64,000 nucleotides of DNA from an uncultured Lachnospiraceae bacterium (GTDB lineage Bacteria > Bacillota > Clostridia > Lachnospirales > Lachnospiraceae). A program made the translations under genes and the position numbers. Below are positions 42,019 through 50,500 of the stretch, one piece after another (the stretch's first letter is position 1; each line of letters opens with the position of its first letter). The stretch spans positions 30,615-94,614 of the forward strand of contig CAJUMV010000009.1 of the NCBI GenBank assembly GCA_910587715.1, read 5' to 3'. The notes under the pieces were generated by a model. That model made no database searches. It saw nothing but the letters and a program-made list of their open reading frames with translations, and had not been told where the DNA came from.

Positions 42019-44100
42019 TTACGCTTCCGCCTTTTCCTTCGGCATGTCTTTTACAAAACCGCAGGATTCGTCGGCGCAGACAAGCTTCGTGCCCTTCTGC
42101 AGCATAATAGAGCCGCAGCGCTCACATCTTTCATCTACCGGTCTCTGCCACACCATAAAGTCACAGTCCGGATTGTCGATACAGCCGTAATATTTCCTGC
42201 CCTTCTTCGTCTTTTTCAGGACGATGTCCTTGCCGCACTTGGGACAGGCAACGCCGATCTTTTCGAAGTAAGGCTTCGTGTTTCTGCAGTCCGGAAAGCC
42301 GGGGCACGCCAGAAATCTGCCGTGAGGTCCGTACTTAATCACCATCTGCCTGCCACACTGTTCGCAGAACTCGTCGGACAGTTCGTCCGCGATCTCCACT
42401 TCCTCCAGCTCCTTCTCCGCCTTCTCCACAGCCTCCTGCAGATCGGGGTAGAAATTCTTCACCACCGTTTTCCACTTGACGCTGCCTTCCTCCACGCCGT
42501 CTAAGAGCGCTTCCATGGTGGCGGTGAAGTTCACGTCCACAATCGAGGGAAAGGCGTCCTTCATCATGTTGTTGACTACCTCGCCCAGCTCGGTCACGTA
42601 GAGATTTTTATTTTCCTTCACAATATATCTTCTCGCCAATATCGTCGTGATGGTGGGCGCGTAGGTACTCGGTCTGCCGATTCCCAGCTCCTCCATGGCG
42701 CGCACAAGCGACGCCTCCGTATAATGGGGCGCGGGCTGGGTGAAATGCTGCTTCTCCTCCAGGGAAAGCAGGGTAAGCCCCGTATCCTCCGAAATGCCCT
42801 TTATCAGCGTATTGCTCTCCTCTTTATCCTCTTCCTGCGTATAAACGCTCATAAAACCGTCAAATTTCACCTTCGATGCCGCCACGGTGAAACGGTGCTC
42901 TCCGGCGTCTATCTTCACGGAAGTCGTCTCATACTGCGCCGCCGCCATCCGGCTTGCCGCAAACCGTTTCCATATCAGCTGGTAAAGGCGGAACTGGTCT
43001 CTGGAAAGGGACTCCTTGATATCCATCGGAAGCCTGCTGATATCCGTGGGACGGATTGCCTCGTGGGCGTCCTGAATCTTTTTGTCCGACTTTTTCTCCT
43101 GCTCCACCGCCGCCGCATACGCCTCGCCGTACTTTTCCGTAATATAGGCTCTTGCCGCCGCTTCCGCTTCGTCGGATATTCTCGTGGAATCGGTACGCAG
43201 ATAGGTGATGATACCCGTGGTGCCGTTTCCTTTGATTTCCACACCCTCGTAGAGCTGCTGCGCCAGACGCATGGTCTTTTGCGTAGAAAAGTTCAACACT
43301 TTGCTCGCTTCCTGCTGGAGCGTGGACGTCGTGAAGGGCAGCGGCGCTTTCTTAATCCGCTCGCCGGTCTTTACGGAGCTCACCTGATAAACCGCGCCGG
43401 ACAGTTCCTTCTTAAGCTGCTCCATCTCCTGTGCGGAAGCAATCGTGCGCTTCTCCGTCTTCGTGCCGTAATATTTGGCAGTCAGGGGGTTTTTCTCCCC
43501 CTCGACTTTAAGCTGCGCGTCCAGCGTCCAGTATTCCTCCGGGATAAAGGCGTTAATTTCCTCCTCCCTGTCGCAGATAATCCGCAGCGCCACCGACTGC
43601 ACGCGTCCTGCGGACAGCCCCCGCTTCACCTTCGCCCAAAGAACGGGTGATATTTTATATCCGACCATACGGTCCAGGCACCGCCTCGCCTGCTGCGCGT
43701 CCACCAGATCCATGTTGATCTCTCTGGCGTTCTTTAAGGATTCCTTTACCGCCGTTTTCGTAATCTCGTTAAAGGTAATGCGGTACACTTTCTTATTTTC
43801 CAGTTTCAGGGCAAAAAACAGGTGCCACGAAATCGCTTCCCCCTCGCGGTCCGGGTCGGTTGCCAGATAAACCTTCTCCGCCTTCTTCACTTCCTTGCGC
43901 AGGTTCGCCAATATGTCGCCCTTGCCCCGAATCGTGATATACTTCGGTTCAAAATCGTTCTCCACGTCAATTCCAAGGACGCTTCTGGGAAGGTCGCGCA
44001 CATGTCCCTGACTTGCCGCCACTTCGTAGTTTGCGCCTAAAAATTTTTTGATGGTCTTCACCTTCGCCGGTGACTCCACAATTACCAGATATTTCGCCAT
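42019..44100 (-). CDS. topA: DNA topoisomerase I
   Basis: 693 residues, type IA enzyme that relaxes negative supercoils. The Toprim domain has KYLVIVESPAKVKTIKKFLG and ATDPDREGEAISWHL (acidic metal triad). The active-site Tyr is in TGIITYLRTDSTRIS near residue 305. Three C-terminal Cys4 zinc ribbons are present: CEQCG..CPGFPDC, CPKCG..CIDNPDC and CERCG..CADESC. I chose ATG at 44100 with AGGGGAATAGCT upstream; longer readings lack a site. Single-gene unit with its own promoter. Confidence 0.97.
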   Translation of the reverse strand: MAKYLVIVESPAKVKTIKKFLGANYEVAASQGHVRDLPRSVLGIDVENDFEPKYITIRGKGDILANLRKEVKKAEKVYLATDPDREGEAISWHLFFALKLENKKVYRITFNEITKTAVKESLKNAREINMDLVDAQQARRCLDRMVGYKISPVLWAKVKRGLSAGRVQSVALRIICDREEEINAFIPEEYWTLDAQLKVEGEKNPLTAKYYGTKTEKRTIASAQEMEQLKKELSGAVYQVSSVKTGERIKKAPLPFTTSTLQQEASKVLNFSTQKTMRLAQQLYEGVEIKGNGTTGIITYLRTDSTRISDEAEAAARAYITEKYGEAYAAAVEQEKKSDKKIQDAHEAIRPTDISRLPMDIKESLSRDQFRLYQLIWKRFAASRMAAAQYETTSVKIDAGEHRFTVAASKVKFDGFMSVYTQEEDKEESNTLIKGISEDTGLTLLSLEEKQHFTQPAPHYTEASLVRAMEELGIGRPSTYAPTITTILARRYIVKENKNLYVTELGEVVNNMMKDAFPSIVDVNFTATMEALLDGVEEGSVKWKTVVKNFYPDLQEAVEKAEKELEEVEIADELSDEFCEQCGRQMVIKYGPHGRFLACPGFPDCRNTKPYFEKIGVACPKCGKDIVLKKTKKGRKYYGCIDNPDCDFMVWQRPVDERCERCGSIMLQKGTKLVCADESCGFVKDMPKEKAEA

Positions 44101-44144
44101 AGCTATTCCCCTACTCATTATTAATTCCCTGTCCAACGTGCAAC

Positions 44145-44173
44145 ACTATACACCAAATCGCAGGCGGTTGCAA
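44145..44173 (-). promoter_or_regulatory. Sigma-A promoter of topA
   Basis: Minus strand -35 TTGCAA (44168-44173), 17-base spacer, -10 TATAGT (44145-44150). Same hexamers and spacing as the rpsB promoter. Confidence 0.75.
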
Positions 44174-44194
44174 GGGTAAATTCTTATTCTGAAA

Positions 44195-44234
44195 CGAAAA
44201 AACGGAAACAGGCGGTTTCTCTACCGCCTGTTTC
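44195..44234 (-). terminator. Intrinsic terminator after the 55-residue gene
   Basis: Stem GAAACAGGCGGT (44223-44234) with ACCGCCTGTTTC (44205-44216), 12 bp, loop 6, followed on the minus strand by CGTTTTTTC. Confidence 0.88.
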
Positions 44235-44237
44235 TGC

Positions 44238-44405
44238 TCACCGCTTCAACGATTTTTCAAATCTCTTCATAATCCTATCATATTTTTTCTCATATCCCGC
44301 ATCGTCCCCGGCTTCTTTATATTCGTTCAGCTCCTCCAAATCCTCCTTCACCGCTTCCACAAAATCCTTATATTGACTGTCTGTCATTCCCATGATTTCC
44401 TCCAT
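44238..44405 (-). CDS. Small conserved helical protein
   Basis: 55 residues, highly charged and probably all-helical (DFVEAVKEDLEELNEYKEAG). No TM or signal. I chose ATG at 44405 (MEEIMGMTDSQYKDF), which has GGGAGGGAACAG upstream; the longer reading to 44471 overlaps the promoter. It has its own promoter and terminator, so it is a stand-alone unit between dprA and topA. No function can be assigned. Confidence 0.8.
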   Translation of the reverse strand: MEEIMGMTDSQYKDFVEAVKEDLEELNEYKEAGDDAGYEKKYDRIMKRFEKSLKR

Positions 44406-44442
44406 TCTGTTCCCTCCCTTCGGATTTCCCGTCTTTAAGATG

Positions 44443-44471
44443 ATTATAAGGAAATCGTGAAATCCGGTCAA
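44443..44471 (-). promoter_or_regulatory. Sigma-A promoter of the 55-residue gene
   Basis: Minus strand -35 TTGACC (44466-44471), 17-base spacer, -10 TATAAT (44443-44448), 38 bases before the start codon. Confidence 0.8.
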
Positions 44472-44510
44472 GGGGTCTTGTATTCTTTTCTGTTTATCAA
44501 CTATACTTTT

Positions 44511-45653
44511 TTACGTTTTCATCACGCGCATAAAATACCCGCCGCCTACCTGCCCCGCGTAACCGCCTGCACACAGCTCCAAAAGCTCCTTGAACAGAAA
44601 CGGCAAAGCGACGGTTTTTCCGTATTTTTCCTCATATCTGCGCTGCAGCTCCTGCGCCGGAAGCGGATTGAAATCCAGAAGTTCGAACAGTTCCCCCTGC
44701 ATCCCTTCCAAAAAGAACAGCCTGCCCTGCACAGCTTCCCCTTTGGCTTCCGGAAAAAGCCGTCTCTCCGTCCCACCCATAAGCTCCTCCAAAAGCTCCT
44801 CCGGCGTGGATACAAGCCCGGCGCCCTGTCTGATCAGCCGGTTACAGCCGCCGCTCAAAACATCCGTAGCGCGCCCCGGCAGCGCGTAAACCTCCCGTCC
44901 CTGCTCTAATGCCATATCCACGGTAATCAGCGTGCCGCTCTTCTCCCTCGCTTCCACCACGAGCACCGCGTCGCCAAGCCCGCTGATAATGCGGTTTCGG
45001 GGCGGAAACAGAACCGCCCTCGGCTCGGTCCCCGGCGGATATTCGGAGCAGATGCCGCCCTCTGTAAGCAGCGCCTCATACAACGCTTTGTTGTCTCTCG
45101 GATAACAGATATCCACACCACAGCCGAGAACGCCTATCGAATACCCGCCTTCCTTAAGCGCCGCGCTCTGTCCGATGCCGTCGATTCCTCTCGCCATACC
45201 GCTGACCACCTGCACGCCCGCCTTCGCGAAAGCCGCTCCGAACTGCTCCGACAGATATCTGCCGTAGGCGGTACAATCCCTTGCGCCGATCAGCGCCACC
45301 GCCCTTTTCCCTTCCTGCGGCAGCTTTCCGACGTAGTAGAGGGCGTACGGCTTATCGGGAATGCGGGACAGACGCTTTGGATATTGCGGCTCGTTTTCTG
45401 TCACAAGAGAAATCCCCTGCTCCCTCATATGTCCGTACACACCCTCCACGTCATATCCTTTGCTAAATTCTGTCATTTGGGTGACTTTTTTTGTATACTG
45501 CTCCGAAACCTTCTTCGCAAGCGCGCCCGAAGAGGTCATCTGATAAAGCTCGCGCGCTGTCCCCCAGGACAAAAGGGAGCGCAGAAAACCTCTGCTTCCC
45601 ACACCCACAGCCTGATACAGCCAGTGTATGTACGCTTTTTCTTCCTCTGTCAT
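44511..45653 (-). CDS. dprA: DNA-processing protein DprA
   Basis: 380 residues. DprA loads RecA on incoming single-stranded DNA during transformation. The SAM-like N-terminus is followed by the Rossmann DprA core (about 105-300) with VALIGARDCTAYGRYLSEQF, VVSGMARGIDGIGQSAAL and GCGVDICYPRDNKALYE. A C-terminal winged helix ends the protein. I chose ATG at 45653 (MTEEEKAYIHWLYQAVG); GTG at 45659 is equally possible, with GGGGG 4 bases before it. It follows comM by 20 bases. Confidence 0.94.
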   Translation of the reverse strand: MTEEEKAYIHWLYQAVGVGSRGFLRSLLSWGTARELYQMTSSGALAKKVSEQYTKKVTQMTEFSKGYDVEGVYGHMREQGISLVTENEPQYPKRLSRIPDKPYALYYVGKLPQEGKRAVALIGARDCTAYGRYLSEQFGAAFAKAGVQVVSGMARGIDGIGQSAALKEGGYSIGVLGCGVDICYPRDNKALYEALLTEGGICSEYPPGTEPRAVLFPPRNRIISGLGDAVLVVEAREKSGTLITVDMALEQGREVYALPGRATDVLSGGCNRLIRQGAGLVSTPEELLEELMGGTERRLFPEAKGEAVQGRLFFLEGMQGELFELLDFNPLPAQELQRRYEEKYGKTVALPFLFKELLELCAGGYAGQVGGGYFMRVMKT

Positions 45654-45673
45654 TTCCACACAGCCCCCTCTCC

Positions 45674-47209
45674 CTAATTCCAATATTTATGGTCGGACTG
45701 CCGGTAACAGATTGCTTCCGCCAGATGCAGCTCCCCGATTCTGTCGCTGCCGTCCAAATCCGCAATCGTTCTAGCCACCTTCAAAATCCGGTGATAGGCT
45801 CTGGCGGAAAGCTGCATCGCGGCAAACATCCGCTCCATATAGTGAAGCTCCGCCTCTCCCAGTGCGCAGTAGCGTTCCACGTCTCCTGCTCCCATATCCG
45901 CGTTAAAATGAAGTCTCGTCCCGGCAAACCTGCTCTCCTGCCTTTTTCTCGCCGCCATCACCCGCTCCCTGACCTGCGCGCTGCTCTCCTCCCGCCTGCC
46001 GGAAGTCATATCCGCAAAAGCCATGGGCATCGCTTCCACGCAGATATCCATGCGGTCCAAAATCGGACCCGACACCCGGTTCAAATACCGCTTCACCTCA
46101 AAGGGCGTACAGCGGCACCTCTCCCTGTCCGGATAAAATCCGCACGGGCAGGGGTTCATCGCCCCCACCAGCATAAAATCCGCAGGATACGTATAGGAGC
46201 CGCTGCTCCTGGCTATCTGCACCCGCTTGTCCTCTAACGGCTGCCTTAAAATATCCAGCGTCTCCCGCTTAAACTCCGGAAGCTCGTCTAAGAAAAGCAC
46301 GCCGCGATGTGCCAGACTGATGATTCCCGGCATGGGAATCCGTCCGCCGCCCGCAAGCGCACGCCCCGTTATGGTGTGATGCGGATTTAAAAAAGGTCTT
46401 GTCGTCCGCAGAGCGCCGGCGGACTGTAATAAGCCGCAGATACTGTAAATCGTGGACACCTCCAGACTCTCCTCTCTCGTAAGCGGCGGCAGAATCGACG
46501 GTATCCGCCTTGCCAGCATGGTCTTGCCGGAGCCGGGCGCGCCTATGATCAGAAGGTTGTGAAACCCGGCGGCAGCCACCTCCGCCGCCCGTTTGAGTCC
46601 CTGCTGCCCGTTGATGTCGGCAAAGTCGAGCTGCTCTTCCCTCGCAGTCTCCTCAATCCAAGCCGTGGAGGAGACTGCTGTACCAGCCATTGCGGCAGTC
46701 TCCCCCGAAAGCAGCGCCACCGCTTCCTTCACATCTCTCACGCCGATGCTCTCCAGCTCCCCGACTAACGCCCCTTCCCATGCGTTTGCCGCGGGCACGA
46801 TGCACCTTTTGATGCCCTGCAGCGCGCCCTCCCTTGCAATGGGCAGCACGCCCCGGACGGGCTTTAATTCTCCCGACAGACCCAATTCCCCCAAAAGCAG
46901 CGTTCCCTCCACGGATTCCTGCTCTAATTTACCGAGGGCGATCATAATGCCCACCGCCACAGGCAGGTCAAACATCGTGCCGTTTTTCGGCAAATCCGCC
47001 GGAGAGAGATTCACATTGATACACATGGGCGGCAGCTTAATACCCACGTTTTTTAGCGCTACCTTCACCCGCTCCCGCGCTTCCCGCACTTCGGAGCCGG
47101 GCAGCCCCACGATTTGAAAACAGGGCAGTCCCTGAGAAATGTCCACCTCCACCTGAATCAAATGGCTGCGCACCCCATAAACCGCCCCTGATGTAATTGT
47201 ACTGAGCAA
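45674..47209 (-). CDS. comM: ComM/YifB family Mg-chelatase-like AAA+ ATPase
   Basis: 511 residues. An N-terminal Lon-protease-like fold (about 1-170: LPCFQIVGLPGSEVREARER, NLSPADLPKNGTMFDLP) is followed by an AAA+ domain with Walker A IGAPGSGKTMLARRIPSILP and Walker B GVLFLDELPEF, then the C-terminal Mg-chelatase-type domain including NPCPCGFYPD. ComM is a branch-migration helicase in Gram-negative transformation; the Firmicute role is less clear. The start is TTG at 47209, 8 bases after AAGGAGG. Confidence 0.94.
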   Translation of the reverse strand: MLSTITSGAVYGVRSHLIQVEVDISQGLPCFQIVGLPGSEVREARERVKVALKNVGIKLPPMCINVNLSPADLPKNGTMFDLPVAVGIMIALGKLEQESVEGTLLLGELGLSGELKPVRGVLPIAREGALQGIKRCIVPAANAWEGALVGELESIGVRDVKEAVALLSGETAAMAGTAVSSTAWIEETAREEQLDFADINGQQGLKRAAEVAAAGFHNLLIIGAPGSGKTMLARRIPSILPPLTREESLEVSTIYSICGLLQSAGALRTTRPFLNPHHTITGRALAGGGRIPMPGIISLAHRGVLFLDELPEFKRETLDILRQPLEDKRVQIARSSGSYTYPADFMLVGAMNPCPCGFYPDRERCRCTPFEVKRYLNRVSGPILDRMDICVEAMPMAFADMTSGRREESSAQVRERVMAARKRQESRFAGTRLHFNADMGAGDVERYCALGEAELHYMERMFAAMQLSARAYHRILKVARTIADLDGSDRIGELHLAEAICYRQSDHKYWN

Positions 47210-47366
47210 ATACCTGTCCTCCTTTTCTCATAACTTTCACGCGGCTACATGAAATAGCTGCTTGTTTTTATGTTACGCTTACCCCGTTTTATGCCCTGTG
47301 TTTGAATTTCTGCGGCGAACGCCTGAATATCAGAAATCAGAATACCCGAAATGTTTCGGTAGGATT

Positions 47367-47396
47367 ATTATGCGCCGGGCGGCGCGGGTTTGTCAA
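47367..47396 (-). promoter_or_regulatory. Sigma-A promoter and leader of comM-dprA
   Basis: Minus strand -35 TTGACA (47391-47396), 18-base GC-rich spacer, -10 CATAAT (47367-47372). A leader of about 150 bases (47210-47360) follows and includes a CCGAAACATTTCGG hairpin (47347-47360). I see nothing else in this gap. Confidence 0.65.
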
Positions 47397-47399
47397 GTA

Positions 47400-47432
47400 C
47401 AAAAAGGGAAAGGCTGTGAAACCTTTCCCTTC
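47400..47432 (-). terminator. Intrinsic terminator after the pilus operon
   Basis: Stem AAGGGAAAGG (47422-47431) with CCTTTCCCTT (47404-47413), loop about 8, followed on the minus strand by TTTTTG. It lies about 70 bases after the stop of the giant gene. Confidence 0.85.
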
Positions 47433-47500
47433 TTACCTATTATTATTCTATTACCAGATTTTCTGTTACGCTTCCCAGCGCTTCCCGCCTTGCTTTGGCT

Positions 47501-50500
47501 TTACTCTAACAGGAACATCTGGGCACGGTTTAAGGTTACGCTGTCCATACTGAGCGCCTCCACCGATTCTCCCGCTCTCGTGTAGCGGTTCGTGAGCAGC
47601 ACGCAAATCTGCGATGTCTCATCCTCCCCGTTCTGCAGAGCCGCCAGCGGCGCCTTGATGCGGTACACCTTGCCGGGAACGACTCCCACCACTTCTACCA
47701 GACGATTGTTCTCCACCGCCCAGATGGGACTTGTAAATACCGTGTAATCGGTGGTGTTGAGCGTGCCGTTAGGCTGCAGGAGCTCCGCCTCCGCAGGCGC
47801 ACCCGCATTCTTATAGTAGAGAGACAGTTCCGTCACCTTGTCAACAGCAATATTGTTATCCGTAAATCGGAAATACACATCCACCGTCTCGCCCAGAATA
47901 CCGTTTCTTACGCCGTCACCTGCTTCTTTGAACGCCACATCATAAGGAATCGTCACACTCTCCACCTTGACCGCGCCGTTAAAGCCCGCCACTATGGAGA
48001 CGTTCGCTCTGTGCACGCCCGCATTATAAGCCGCCATCAGCGCGTTCACGAAGATTCTGCACTCGTCCGTGCCGTCGCCCTCCGGCGCTCCACTGTTCGG
48101 ATCATAGTCATACTTGTATTCTTTCTGACCCACGTACACCACATTGCCCTTGCTGTACACATAGTAGTTATTTCTGCCGTCACGAGGCGATGAACTGTAA
48201 GCGCCATTCGAGAGATTTAAGTCAAGCAGGGTAAACCATGCCGTTGCGTAAGGCTGCCCCGCCTCTCTTGCCGTATCGATATCCAGCAGATAATCGGGCA
48301 TCGAAACTTCCGTGTTAGCGCCAAGCTGCGCCCTTGTGCCGATCGCATAAGGCCATCTGGCTATCGTGCCGTCATTGACGCGGTCCAAAAACAGGCTCGG
48401 CTCCGGATTAAACATACGTGCCAGAATACCTTCGTAGCGAAATTTGGTATCGCTGTGCAGACCGAGCTTGCCGTAAGTCATTTCCTCTTTCTGACCCATC
48501 ACTGCCGCCGACATGCCGAGTCTTCCCTTATCTTCCGCCGCTCCCGCCGAGGAGACAAGCACACTCCCGCCCGCGGAAATATAGTCATTGACCGCCGTAG
48601 TCACCGTGCCGCCGGGATTTCCGCTGTCGCCAAAGCCCAGCACCACCACATCCCACAGGGAAAGGTAATTCGCGTTTTTGGTAAGCCGATCCGCCAAAAC
48701 CGCAGGCGTGACCGTCTCAATATCCCAATTCATCCTCAGACTCGCTTCCGCATCCTTCAAATAATAACCAAGCATGGAATTTTCAATCTTCTCATATATT
48801 TCCTGCAGATTCGCAAAGTCGTTCGTGGTATCGTCAAGAACCTGCAGTACGCGTATCTTCGCCTTCTCGCCGCCGCTTATGGTAAAGCATCCCTGCATGG
48901 AAGCGCGCCGGAACCTGTTATCGCGGTCCGTCACTTCCAGCTTCCACGGCACAATGCCGAAATTAATCTCATTGAAATCGACACTGATTTTACCGCCGCC
49001 CTCGTTCTCCTCCTCGGGCAGATAGGTAAAGCATTCCTCCTCCGGCGCGTAGACGCCGTCGTAATTCAGATCAAGGTACAGATGCTTGTCCAGACTTCCT
49101 CTGTACGTCTTATCATCACCCATCCTGTCGCTTGCCAGACGGTACTCGATCGTTCCCCGGAGAATACCCGCCTTCTCAGGCACGGCTACCGTCTCTATCA
49201 TATCGGAAGGCAGCTGTTCTTCGTCGGATCCGTTACCGTCTGACGCATCGCCGCCGTTCTCCTCATCACTCCTAAGTGCGATTTTCGGACGCAGGGCATT
49301 TAACTGCATCGCAAACATAGCGCTGCTGTGCACATCCTCAATGGTATAAATACCGATACCATTTTCTTCGTCCTCGTCATCCGCTCCGCCCAGATTGATC
49401 GCTTCCCGCAGGAACGCGTACATCTGTGTATCAGAACCGATTACATCCGTATTGATTTCGTCCACGCCCGCTCCTCTGGCGCTCCGCTCCTTAAAGCACT
49501 CGTTCTCCACCACAATGGGATATCCGCCCCGCAGATAATCCAAAAGCGCTTCCTTTTTCTGCTCCGTAATATCGCTCGCGTCGTATCTGCTGTCACCGTT
49601 TGCCACGCGGTCGCCCGTGTGGTAAACTTTGCCGTTTAAATCCTCATCATTGTAGACCGCCTGCAGTTTGCCGTCCTCATTCGGCTCATGGTAGAGACGC
49701 TGCCCGTCCAGCCCGATGAAAATCATGTTGTAATCCGCGTTGATATCCTGATAACTGCTGTTGAACGCCGCCACCGAGCTTGTGATGACGTTTGTCTCTA
49801 TCATTTTCGAGCTTCTGAGAATCTGCTGTCCTTCCCCATCCTGATCCTCTCTCTGCCAGAACAAAACGACGCTTTCCTTATCCTCATTTACGTCCCTGTG
49901 CAAGTCTGACGTCAGGTTCGCCGTCGGCTGCAGCTCCAGAATCGTCAGATCCTTATACTCTCCGACCAATCCGAGGGAATGATTGATAATATACTGCACT
50001 GCCATTGCCTTGCTGATTTTTTCGGAAATTTTCTCGTCCTCGGGCAGCATAACATTCTCCGCCCGGATTGCCGCCAGCACCTCGCTAAAGCCCGACGTTA
50101 TCTCGTCCTTATCCATTTCCTCCGGGAAGTCGTCTCCCACCAGAGGCGTACTGTTTACGATATAAACGCTTCGGTTTACATAATGATAATCATTGTCCTT
50201 CTTATTCGGAAAATCCTTGGAGTCGTCAGCATTCATCAAAATGCTGCCCGCCACATCCTTCGATTTTTCCATTTCGTGATAGAAGGCGGTGAGGTCCTTT
50301 TTCAGAAAAGCCTTTGCCAGTCCCTGATACTTGCTCTCCGGATACTTTTCCTCATCCTCTATAATCCCGTAATCCACAATAACAGGTTTTGACTCCATCA
50401 CCACTTCATACAGCAGACGCGTGATCACGGTGTCGTCCACATCCGCCAATCCGTTCTCGGCGTTTCCTGCCTTCTCCGTATAGATATAGCTCTTATTCGC